Shown piece after piece: positions 35,701-45,195 of a stretch of 64,000 nucleotides of DNA (within the stretch, counting starts at the first letter, position 1; each line of letters starts with the position of its first letter). The DNA is taken from positions 1,178,001 to 1,242,000 of the forward strand of contig JAEILZ010000007.1 of assembly GCA_018873225.1 (NCBI GenBank), written 5' to 3'. This stretch comes from [Phialemoniopsis] sp. UDSM-2020. Lineage: Eukaryota > Ascomycota > Sordariomycetes > Thyridiales > Thyridiaceae. The position numbers and the translations under genes are program-made. Under the pieces are notes generated by a model, which saw nothing but the letters and a program-made list of their open reading frames with translations, was not told the origin of the DNA and did no database searches.

Positions 35701-36982
35701 AGCCCACGCCCAAAAGGCCTACGAGGCCTCGACGAGCTACGCCTGCGAGGCCATCACAGCTGTACGCACAGTCGCCTCGCTCGGCAGGGAGGATGCCGTG
35801 CTCGCTTCGTACCGCGCCCAGCTCCTGCGGCAGATCCATGCAGGTCTAGCGCCCTCGCTCAAGTCGACGCTCTTCTACGCGCTAGGCCAGGGCGTGTATT
35901 ATTTGTGCACGGCGCTGGCATTCTGGTACGGCGGCACTCTGCTGGCGAAGCACGAATACAGCATCTTTCAATTCTTTGTGTGCTTCACGCAGATTGTGTT
36001 TAGTGTCAACTCGGCGTCGACCATCTTTGCCAGTGCGCCTGATATGGCCAAGGCAAAGAATGCGGCGGCCGAGTTCAATAAGCTCCTGCACCGAAAGACT
36101 GCTGCCGGCGTGGGGGGCCTGGGTAGTGAGGGAGGAGTCGCACAGATGCCGATCATGGAGGGCTCCATCGAGTTCCGCAACGTGTGTTTCCGGTACCCCA
36201 CGCGGCCTACGCGGGATGTCGTGACAGACTTGAGCTTCACGGTGAAGCCTGGACAGTATGCAGCTCTGGTTGGTGCAAGTGGTTGCGGGAAGAGCACCAC
36301 TATTGCATTGCTAGAGCGTTTCTACGACGTGCTGTCGGGCTGTGTCTACGTTGATGGCAGGGATATCTCCTCGCTTGACATCAACTCGTACCGAAGCCAT
36401 CTGGCTCTGGTCAGCCAGGAGCCGATACTGTATCAAGGGACGATCCGGGAGAACATTCTTATGGGAACCAACGACCCGAATGTCACCGAAGAGGCAATTG
36501 TAAAGGCATGCAAAGACGCAGATATACACGATCTCGTGTTGTCACTTCCGTAAGTTGAAGACCACGCCCAACTGAAACGACGGCTCGCTAACAGTGAGCA
36601 CGAAAGGAACGGGCTGGATACTCTGGTAGGTCACAAGGGCACAATGGTCTCAGGCGGACAAAAACAACGCATCGCTATCTCTCGCGCCCTCATCCGCAAT
36701 CCCAGGATACTGTTATTGGATGAAGCCACCTCCGCCCTAGACTCAGAGTCCGAAAGAGTTGTGCAGTCAGCTCTAGACTCTGCCGCACGAGGCCGGACGA
36801 CTATTGCGGTGGCCCATCGTCTAAGTACGATTCAGAAAGCAGATGTCATCTTTGTCATTGATCAAGGTCGCATCGCAGAGAGCGGGACGCATCACGAGTT
36901 GATGCGTACGAAAGGCCGCTACTTTGAACTCGTGAAGCGGCAGGCCATAGAGAGGTCTAGTGAAGCCCCTACGGGAAGCTGA
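32790..36982 (+). CDS. Full-length ABC-B (MDR/P-glycoprotein type) exporter
   Basis: Three exons (32790-33197, 33266-36549, 36595-36982) give 1,359 aa with the layout TMD1-NBD1-TMD2-NBD2. Introns are 68 and 45 nt. The first nucleotide-binding domain has Walker [10 protein letters not shown] near residue 478, signature LSGGQKQ and Walker [13 protein letters not shown] near 613. The second has GASGCGKST near 1138, VSGGQKQ, and [12 protein letters not shown] near 1269 after the last splice. Both H-loops ('AHRLST') are present, so both ATP sites look intact. A charged linker of about 80 residues joins the halves. Plasma-membrane exporters of this class commonly confer self-protection or secretion in fungal peptide clusters. 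The length is usual for the family. Confidence 0.95.
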
Positions 36983-37171
36983 TTTTCATGGTTCAAAAAC
37001 ACAGGTCACGTTAGAAGTTTCCAGATAGTGTTGACGGTTAACGAATCTAGTAAGACAAAAGTAAAGCACCTCGATGTATTGCTTCTCAGCTTGGGTCTTC
37101 TTTGTGCGTGTACTAGTGTACAAAGAACATCTGACTTTTGATTGATGGCGTTCAAAGTATACTCTAGATTT

Positions 37172-38731
37172 TTATGAAGGAGTTGGTGCTTCGCTATGGC
37201 TTTGAGCTGCACCATGTGAGAACTCGTCTCGAACAGCTTTGGCGAAAAGCTGAACACCTGTTACCAATTCTGCATCCGTAGCAGCCGCGTAGGCTAGACG
37301 GAAGAACACAGCTTGTTGGAAGCTTTGCGGCGTTGAAGAGGCTGAGGTTGCCTGGAACAATGAGCCGTTGGTGACCTGCACTCCCTTCTCAAAGGCGCGT
37401 GTCATTATGCTGCCGTCTATCGCTGAGCACTCATCCGACGTGAACTCCCTACCTACGATACGACTGGGATGATTGACTAGATCAACTCTGATCCAGACAA
37501 ACATGCCCCTGGTGGGCACGTTCCAGGTGCATATATCTCCGGGAAGGTTCTCTTGACAAGCCTTCAGCAGGATATCACGTCTCTTTCGGTAGCGTGAGGA
37601 CAGATCGGCCAACCACTCGAGGAAGCCTTGTTGGCCCCACTCCTCACTGAGCCGGTTGAACAGCATCAACTGTGACAGCCCGCTCGGAAATGCAGTGCAG
37701 ACTTCATGGTAAGATGCAAACTTGTCAACAATGCTCTCATTGGCGGTGACCCATCCGATTCGCAGACCTGGTGCCAGGATCTTGGATGCAGAGTCTAATC
37801 GAACCACACGTCCCGACTTGTCCAATGAGAGGTACGATGGGATCAGGCTCTTGGTGAAGGGCACAGTCGACTTGTCTGTGAGAACTGAAGTCTCTAGCTG
37901 TAAGAAGTAGTACGGATCGTCCTCGATAATGATGAGGTCAAACTGCTCGGCAATCTCGTAGATCTCCTGCTTTCGTTCGAGTGGCTGGGTAGTGCCTGTA
38001 GGATTGTGCCCTGATGGTATCGTGTACAAGACGGTGGGTCTTTGCACACCTTGTACTGTCTTATCCCAGTTCTGCAGTATGTCGCGCATTGAATCCGGTT
38101 TGATGCCCGCGGAGTCTATGCCTACGCCACGCATATCGAGGCCCATGAGGCTAGCGACCTCGATGAAGCCTGGGTAGGTGAATTGCTCCGTCAGAACCGC
38201 ATCGCCACGGTTGCAGAAAATTCGAAGTGCAATCTCCAGGGCCGAAGTAGATCCACTGGACATGCAAGTTGCCCAGTCGGCATAAGGCGGGTTATGAATC
38301 GTGCTCATGTGCTCTCGCACAAACCGGAGCATCTGCGGGGAGCCTTCGGCATGCCCATAGTCGAGCACCGCTGAGAGGTCGTAGCCAGGCGCATCTTTGA
38401 GGACGACACGTTGTGCTTCTCCTTCTGATTTTGAGTTCTGAAGGATAGTGCAGTCCCAAGGGAAGAGGGCCGGACTGGGCCGCCCTGCGCCTAAGGGAAT
38501 AATGACCGAGTCTGGACTCGGTGTGGCCAACTTCTTGAGGGCTGCTCCCGAGAACTGCTTGCTCTCTATGCTGAAGTGATGCTCCAATGACCGCGATCTA
38601 TCTTTTGACGATGATGACGACGATGATCTTGGCGGTGTTGGTAGCTGCGTACTTGTGATTCGCTGGCTAGTGTCGTCTCGAAGTGAAGGTTGTGCCGATG
38701 GTGCATCGTAGATACCGGTGGTTTGGGCCAT
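37172..38731 (-). CDS. Class I/II PLP aminotransferase, Aro8-like (aromatic amino acid)
   Basis: A single exon of 519 aa from the ATG at 38731; an in-frame TTG further upstream is ignored. After a Ser-rich N-terminal stretch (including a run of seven Ser) the fold-type I core follows: 'IPLGAGRPSPALFPW', 'SSGSTSALEIALRIF', 'TIPSGHNPTGTT', the Asp of 'IIIEDDPYYFLQ', the PLP Lys in DSASKILAPGLRIGW, and a C-terminal Arg region ('FFRLAYAA'). These are hallmarks of fungal aromatic/aminoadipate aminotransferases. The reaction swaps an amino acid for its 2-oxo acid. The gene converges on the ABC transporter with 190 bp between the stops. It could supply or recycle an unusual keto acid for the NRPS, or modify an aromatic precursor. 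Confidence 0.85.
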   Translation of the reverse strand: MAQTTGIYDAPSAQPSLRDDTSQRITSTQLPTPPRSSSSSSSKDRSRSLEHHFSIESKQFSGAALKKLATPSPDSVIIPLGAGRPSPALFPWDCTILQNSKSEGEAQRVVLKDAPGYDLSAVLDYGHAEGSPQMLRFVREHMSTIHNPPYADWATCMSSGSTSALEIALRIFCNRGDAVLTEQFTYPGFIEVASLMGLDMRGVGIDSAGIKPDSMRDILQNWDKTVQGVQRPTVLYTIPSGHNPTGTTQPLERKQEIYEIAEQFDLIIIEDDPYYFLQLETSVLTDKSTVPFTKSLIPSYLSLDKSGRVVRLDSASKILAPGLRIGWVTANESIVDKFASYHEVCTAFPSGLSQLMLFNRLSEEWGQQGFLEWLADLSSRYRKRRDILLKACQENLPGDICTWNVPTRGMFVWIRVDLVNHPSRIVGREFTSDECSAIDGSIMTRAFEKGVQVTNGSLFQATSASSTPQSFQQAVFFRLAYAAATDAELVTGVQLFAKAVRDEFSHGAAQSHSEAPTPS

Positions 38732-39845
38732 GGTGAAGCATGTGTCAAGGCACTGGAGGTGGCAAGAATAGTCTACCCCTGTGGCTATCGATAACAACAC
38801 CAACGTCCATCTTGCGTCCCATGCGTTGCCGCTTCACACCAACCAATATGTACAGGGTGGTCGAAGGTGGTGTCGACTGTGCCAGTCTGAGATCTCGTCG
38901 GATGGCCAGCCTGGCTCAACTTGGTCGTTTTCGTCATCCTGGGATGAGGCACGCCAACCTCGTCAAACAGGGCTTAGTCGGGGTGTGAGTCTAGTGAATG
39001 CAGGCGGCAAGGATACGCAATCAGGCTCCCCCGACACGAGGGTTACACGCTTCACTGTAGTGCTAGGGTGAGAATCCGCGGACTGCCTAGATTGGCAGGA
39101 GAATAATTGTGTCCGGCATCGCACAAGACCAATGCATAAAGTTATAGCCTTTCGCGTCTAGTTCCGGGTGGGGTTGGGGTGGGTTTAGAATGACGGGCGC
39201 TTACTTGATCACTCATGCCAAACTTGATTACTCGTTTTCCTGGCCCGTGTCTATGGCGGTCGTATGGATTCTCGGAGATCAACATTTGTTTACGGCACAT
39301 CGTTAAAGCCGCAAGGCGTAGTTTCTCGAGATAGGCAGGTGTCAACTTTGGAACTATTCCTACGCGAGGGACCGTCCGGCTTGGCACCTTAGCTACATAT
39401 GTATGCGATCTTGGGGGGAGAACGCGCAGATCGTAAACCCCTCATACCGGGGTCGCTTCCGGTGGAATGACACCAAGTCATTGTACAAAAGTTGGTAAAG
39501 CAAGAAGACGCAATCAAGTTGGTGCCGGAGATGTGAGGCCAAATTCGTCTTAGTAATGCTCTTTACCCTGGGGGAGAGCTATGCTGCTCTCGTAGTGGTC
39601 CGTGATACGCAAAGGTCAGATCGCTGCGCTAGAGCTATCACAATCATCGTCGTGTGTTAGCGCAGCACAGCAAGCTGACAAGGGCCGTCTACGAGAGAGG
39701 CTAATGGCTGGGGCGTAAAAGCAGGGGTTGCTAGGCAAAGAACACGTGCATGAAGATCGTATATAGCAATATTCACCCCTCAAAAGAAGCAATTACGAGA
39801 ACAATTGTCCCATTGTTGAATCCCAGTGACGATAGCTTCAGAAAC
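38732..39845. promoter_or_regulatory. Divergent promoter region, aminotransferase and sulfotransferase-like gene
   Basis: About 1.1 kb with no gene I can support. TATATAG at 39760-39766 lies 80 nt before the chosen ATG at 39846. That also argues against an upstream ATG at 39750, which would precede the TATA box. Confidence 0.5.
39760..39766 (+). promoter_or_regulatory. TATA box of the arylsulfotransferase-like gene
   Basis: TATATAG, 80 nt upstream of the ATG at 39846. Its position decides the start codon choice. Confidence 0.45.
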
Positions 39846-41454
39846 ATGAAGTCAAGTCATTCTTTCGTCCTGCCCGCCTTGGCGGCGCTGGTCGTAGCGC
39901 AAAACAAGAATGCGGTGAACGACTACCAAGGATACAACTCGTTAGCCTACGGCCGCTCGCCGAACCAGACTTACAGATCCTCGCCACTGGTTGCGCCGCT
40001 GTTCCAGGTCTCAACATGGGACAAGACGGCCGTCGATCCAGCTCCCTACATATTCATGAGCACATTGGCGCCTGTTGGTGACTCGCCACCAACCACATAC
40101 ATCTTCCAAAGCTCGGATTTGAGTCTGATATACGCGAAGCCGTCAGAGGTCACGGGAGACGTCGGCAGCACAACCGCCAATGTTCGCCCGCAAACGCTAA
40201 ACAACGAGACATACCTGACCTACTGGCGCGGACCTGACGTCGGTGGGAACAGCAGTCGCGGTTGTGGTTTTTACAACCAACAGTACGAACTTGTCTATGA
40301 TGTCAATCCGATTGGTCTCGCGCCAGGAGTTGTGATCGACGTCCACGAATGCCAAGTCACCCAGGACGACACTGTTATCATTAGTATCTACGCGGCCAGA
40401 CCAATCGACGCAACACCAGTGGGCGGTCCCGCGGGTGGGCTCCTGATAGACAGCTTGTTTCAAGAGATTGACCCGGTGACAAATGAGGTACTCTTCACAT
40501 GGGCGGCGATCGACCATTTCGACATTACCGACAGCCATGTTCCATACGAAGTCACCACCACGAGCGGCGCGACTGGCTGGGACTGGGCACACTTGAACAG
40601 TGTCGAAAAGGTACGTGCCCGCTTCTAAGATCATCTGATCCGTAGCTCACACTCTTTAGACCCCCGAGGGCAACTTCCTCGTCAGCTTCCGCCACCTGAG
40701 CACAATCTCGCTGCACGACGGCAAGACGGGCGCCACCATCTGGGCCCTTGGCGGCAGGAAGAACATGTTCGCCGACCTGTCGGGCGGCAACGCGACGAAT
40801 TTTGGCTGGCAGCACGACGCGCGCTTCCGCTCCACCGACTTGCGTCAGCTCAGCCTCTTCGACAACCGCGGCGACGACAACCAGATCGGCTGCACGGTCA
40901 ACTGCTCGCGCGGCCTTCTGCTTGACCTCGACTATGAGGCCATGACGGCGCGCGTAGAAAAGGAGTACTTCCACCCCGTGGGCCTCGTGTCCGATGCCAT
41001 GGGCAGCTACGGCGTGCTGAATAATGGTAATGTCTTGGTCGGCTGGGGCCTGAATCCGGCGTTCACGGAGCACCGCGCTGATAGCGGAGAGGCTGTGTTT
41101 GACGTCCAGTTTGCACCGTGGCCTGCGGACGAGAACGACTTTACCAATGCCAATTATCGCATCTTCAAGGACGACTGGTTGGCGTATCCGCCGTGGCCGC
41201 CGGCTGCGGTGGTCGAGGATGGGGTGCTGTATGTCAGCTGGAACGGTGCTACTGAAGTGACGCACTGGGCTGTCTACACAGCGGCTGCCAACGAGACCGC
41301 TGAGGACCTTCACCCGGACCACGTTGTGCCCAAGGACGGGTTTGAGACGGCTATTGGGGTGGATGGGACGAAGGCGCGGTATGTGCAGGTGTGGGCTCTG
41401 GGCAAAGACGGAAAGGTACTACCCAATGGCAGCAGTGCGGTGATTGAGTTGTAA
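39846..41454 (+). CDS. Secreted arylsulfotransferase-like (ASST) protein
   Basis: Two exons (39846-40610, 40660-41454) give 519 aa. The 49-nt intron is in phase 0 (GTACGT...TTTAG). The ATG at 39846 gives a short signal peptide ('SFVLPALAALVVAQ'), while the in-frame ATG 96 nt upstream would bury it. Features of the fungal ASST beta-propeller family include 'YIFQSSDLSLIY', 'DVHECQVTQDDTVIIS', 'GWDWAHLNSVEK', 'GNFLVSFRHLSTISLHDG' and 'NFGWQHDARF'. Bacterial ASSTs move sulfate between phenols. The fungal proteins keep the propeller, but their chemistry is mostly untested. If active, it would act outside the cell or in the secretory path. Its position beside the aminotransferase makes sulfation of the product conceivable, though not shown. 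Confidence 0.8.
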
Positions 41455-41872
41455 AGTCGCGGATTGATGTAGGTTGGGATTTCGCCTGGACTGCCATTGG
41501 GCAGAGGTTAAGCGGTGGCTTGGGCTAGACATGACGCAGAGATGGTCGCCAAGCTTGTCCCAAGTGGTTTGCAAGAGAAACTACCATGTTTAAGATCGGA
41601 ATTAAAGCGTTCTGCTGACAGTTGGGTCTCCACATGGACGTGAGACTAACAACTCAAACGACCTCATCCGTCTGTGGATCCAAATTGAAGCTACAGTTGA
41701 TGACACGGAGATAAGCTCTTGTCCATGATGCTGGTGAGGCTCCTGCATCATTGCATGTCAACGTAGGATATTTAGAGATATGAGCAATTCCTGATTGGAA
41801 TGTTCTTGAGCAATTCTTCAGTCAACAAATCCAGTTTCTTGTTCTTCATCTTCGCACAAAGAAGAGTACACA
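41455..41872. other. Intergenic, no gene seen
   Basis: 418 bp holding the 3' region of the ASST-like gene and the promoter of the alcohol dehydrogenase. Confidence 0.5.
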
Positions 41873-43072
41873 ATGACTTCTAAAGATTATAAATTCACTG
41901 GCTGGTTGGGTTTCGACAAAGAAGCTGCAGATGGAAAGCTCGTATGGGGTGAATTCGAGCCTAAGACATGGGAAGAGACAGACGTCGACATCAAGATCTC
42001 TCACTGCGGGATCTGCGGATCCGACCTCCATGTCCTTCGAAGCGGATGGGTAAGTCTGTCAACTTGCAGCCTTAGGGCTTCTTGGTACAGATCGCGTAAC
42101 TAAACAAAACTTCCTAGGGTCCAACCGACTATCCAGCATGCGTTGGACATGAGATAATCGGTACAGTCGTCCGCGTAGGCTCCAAAGCTGAAGGCGGCCT
42201 CAAGATAGGCGACCGTGTCGGCCTCGGCCCCCAAAGCGACTCGTGTCTAGGACGCTTCGGCGACTGTGAAGCCTGTGCCTCTGGTATGGAGCAGTACTGC
42301 GCGGTCAGACACGTGCCCACCTACGGCGGCGTCCACTTCACTGGTGACAAGTCTCACGGTGGATACGCCTTGTACAACCGAGCGCCTTCACACTTCGTCT
42401 TCAAGATCCCGGACGAAATCCCCTCCGAGCATGCGGCTCCGATGCTCTGCGCCGGCCTGACGACCTACTCCCCCCTGAAGCGGAACGGCTGCGGGCCCGG
42501 GAAGAAGGTCGGCATCATCGGCCTTGGAGGCCTGGGCCACTTTGCCGTACTTTGGGCCAAGGCTCTGGGTGCGGACAAGGTCGTCGCGATCTCCCGTAAG
42601 GCGAGCAAAAGGGCGGATGCTCTGCGTCTGGGTGCGGATGTCTACGTCGCGACTGATGACGACCTGGAGTGGGCGAAGGAACACGGTCGCTCTTTCGATC
42701 TGGTTCTGTGCACCATTTCCTCCTCAAAGGTACGATGAGCCGAATGAAAGTTCCCAAAGTCCCATACTGAATGCTTTCTAGATGCCAATGGACCAGTACC
42801 TGGGATTGCTGCGAAGTGGCGGCGTATTCGTCCAGGTCGGAAATCCGGATGATGGTGTCTTCCAAGTGGCTGCGCCGTCATTGATCCTGTCGGGGACGAG
42901 TCTCCAGGGCTCACTGATTGGCTCCCCCGCCGACATCCGTGAGATGCTCCAGTTGGCTGTGGATAAGAAGGTCAAGCCGTGGGTTGAGGTTCGGCCTATG
43001 AAGGATGCGAATCAAGCTCTGGTCGACATGGCGGCAGGGATAGCCAAGTATCGGTATGTGCTGGAGAACTGA
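41873..43072 (+). CDS. Zinc alcohol dehydrogenase, cinnamyl-alcohol/ADH6-like
   Basis: Three exons (41873-42049, 42118-42729, 42782-43072) give 359 aa. Introns of 68 and 52 nt are in phase 0 with GTAAGT and GTACGA donors. The catalytic zinc ligands are Cys in 'SHCGICGSDLH' and His-Glu in 'GHEIIGT'. The structural zinc Cys cluster is 'CLGRFGDCEACASGMEQYC'. The NADP site is 'GIIGLGGLGHFAVLWAKALG'. These are intact and match the NADP-dependent medium-chain dehydrogenases that reduce aldehydes, often aromatic ones. It could reduce an aldehyde or keto precursor for the cluster, but such genes are also common outside clusters. It converges on the bZIP gene, 68 bp apart. Confidence 0.9.
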
Positions 43073-43140
43073 GAGCGGTGATTCAACACTAGCCGAGACC
43101 AATAACTCAGAGACTTTGGACCGTATACCAGAGGACTTTA

Positions 43141-44036
43141 TTATGCCCGGATGTCGAGCCGCTTTTCGCCTCTTTGCAGTCGCCAGCGATTCGTTGACTC
43201 GATCAATTCCGGGCAGCCGTGAAGCAGTCTTCCCCATTTCTTTAGGAACCCGACACTAATCTCCCAACTGTATTGGTCGGAAGCCTCGCCCCAAACTATG
43301 AGATACGGTCCGTCTTCTGTGTCGCTCGTCGATATCTCCATGAGATCGATGCAAAGCTCGTCTTCATCAACCTCCCCAGTCGCAAATCCTCTCAGTACAT
43401 TGTCTCTCAGTTGTGGAGAGGGAAGGAGGTCCGTCCAAGGGTGATGTTGAAAGCTCTTTTGTAGCGCCGTCGGACGGAAGTTGTCGAGACTTGTTCCTTC
43501 GTTGGCCGCTTCGGGACCAGCAGCGTTGAATGGTGAGAGTAGGTCGTCACAGCAAATGCCGTCGGGCGCGAGACCGACTGCACGCGCATTGCTGGCAAGG
43601 GCATTGACCGCGTTCAGCCGGATCAAGGACGGGAGGTAGCTCAGCTTGTAGCTCTTCAAGGAGTACTGCATGTATACGAGTTCCGTGAAGGCGCGTACTA
43701 GGGCGCGAGCGCGAGGTTTGTTCATGATAAGGTAGCCGTCAGGGATGGATTTATTGAGCAACCTAGACTCCGGCTGTGATTGTCTCGCGATGACTTGGCT
43801 TGTTTTCAAGGCTCTTTCTCGCTTTCGCCTCCCTAAGAACCTTTCGTTAATCCGGAATCAACTCCACAACGCCACTGCCACTCACGAGAAGCTTGCTGGT
43901 TCAGGCGATTCTGTTGCCTTCGACGTTCATTCGTCGTCATTCCAGACCAGCCGCCTCCATCATCCTGAAATCCTGGCAATTGGGGGATTTCCCCAGATCC
44001 ATCCACTGGGGATCGGATGGTCAATACTGCATCCAT
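43141..44036 (-). CDS. bZIP transcription factor with DUF3425 domain
   Basis: Two exons (44036-43886, 43832-43141) give 280 aa. The 53-nt intron (GTGAGT...TTAG) splits the basic region and restores 'NRLNQQASRRRKRER', the NxxAxxxR-type signature of fungal bZIP proteins, preceded by 'WSGMTTNERRRQQ'. The leucine zipper is short or absent. The C-terminal half has the DUF3425 pattern, ending in 'FLKKWGRLLHGCPELIEST'. Such regulators occur near many fungal metabolite clusters and also act in stress responses. As the last gene before a 1.2-kb gap, it may be the pathway regulator at the right border of the cluster. That is position-based inference. Confidence 0.85.
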
Positions 44037-45195
44037 TATTCTGTGTTTGAGAGAGCGACTGAATAATCGGGGTTATCTGTGGCTCCCTGGGAGTACACTG
44101 TATGCTGTTTCTCTGAAAGTCGATCCTCGCAGATCTGAACTCGTCAGCGGTCGAAGAAATCGCACGGGATGAGCGTTGTTGGGGCGGGTTGATGAAGCTC
44201 ATAGTGCTGAATGACCAGCTCGGCCACTCATGCAGGATGCTGACCCAAGTAACGCCGTTATCCCCGAGTCAAGCCTGTAATGCAATGTGGAGTCCAACAC
44301 TAGGGTTTTCTGGACTCAAGTGTGGAAACAGAGCCTCATGAATTCTTTAGATAGAGTGCTGAGTTTTGAAGAGACTGAACTCCGCTCTCTTCAGAGACAA
44401 CAAACAACAATACTTACTTTCAAATGCAAAGAACTGATTAGTGTGATGAAACATTCACTGGACAAGAGACTTAGCTTACCTTGATCCTCCCTGAGTTAGG
44501 CAGGACGGAATTCACTGAAGGGGAGAAGTAAAAACACAATAGGCTATTTCTTCATTTGAATAATCGCATACTGGTCCAGGCACGCCTTCTATGTTTTCAA
44601 TGTGACCCTGGATTTATTCACCGCTGATGTGTTGTCAAGTTTACATGACTGTATAGCGGTCTCGAGGTCTGCTTATGTGCCGACATCCTTCACCACTTTC
44701 GAGCGGGGAGAGAAGGGCTGCTTAAGTGTGTGAAATAGGAGAACCGCCCTTGCATCTGGCAACTGATTTAAAATGACTTGATGTAGACGCTACAGTCTAA
44801 GAAAGGTACGGTATTTCACGGTTGGGATTGAACTCTCCTCTTTCACTTTTTCCATTGGAGACTCTGTCAACAATAGCCTCAGGTAAATTACGTGGGCCCA
44901 ATTCGCTCGACGGTGCAGGGCGCATAGAGGCCCGAAGGGAGCCTGGTGGCCAACTTGAACTCTCAGAACAAAGTGAGGAGAATGTGACTGTCCTGTCAGC
45001 CATCGCGTCGAGCACCTCTCGGGCCAGTGATTCACCTGGTGGAAGCTTAGGCCCCCGAGCAAACACAAACTAAATAAAAACATCTCTATCGCCTTTGCTG
45101 CGTGATTCTCACACCCACAACTTCCACATCAACACCTCACAGCTGCACTCTAGTAGTCTTCCACAACAAAGTACCTTGATCATTCCTGAAACACG
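44037..45195. other. Intergenic region, divergent promoters
   Basis: 1.16 kb between the starts of the bZIP gene (-) and the kinase-like gene (+). No gene or clear element found. It is a plausible right border of the NRPS cluster. Confidence 0.5.

Noticed and set aside
39750..39845. Upstream in-frame ATG of the ASST-like gene
   Set aside because: It would place a hydrophilic stretch before the signal peptide and lies upstream of the TATA box.
40552..41322. 256-codon minus-strand frame
   Set aside because: It is antisense to the second exon of the ASST-like gene and shows no family motif.
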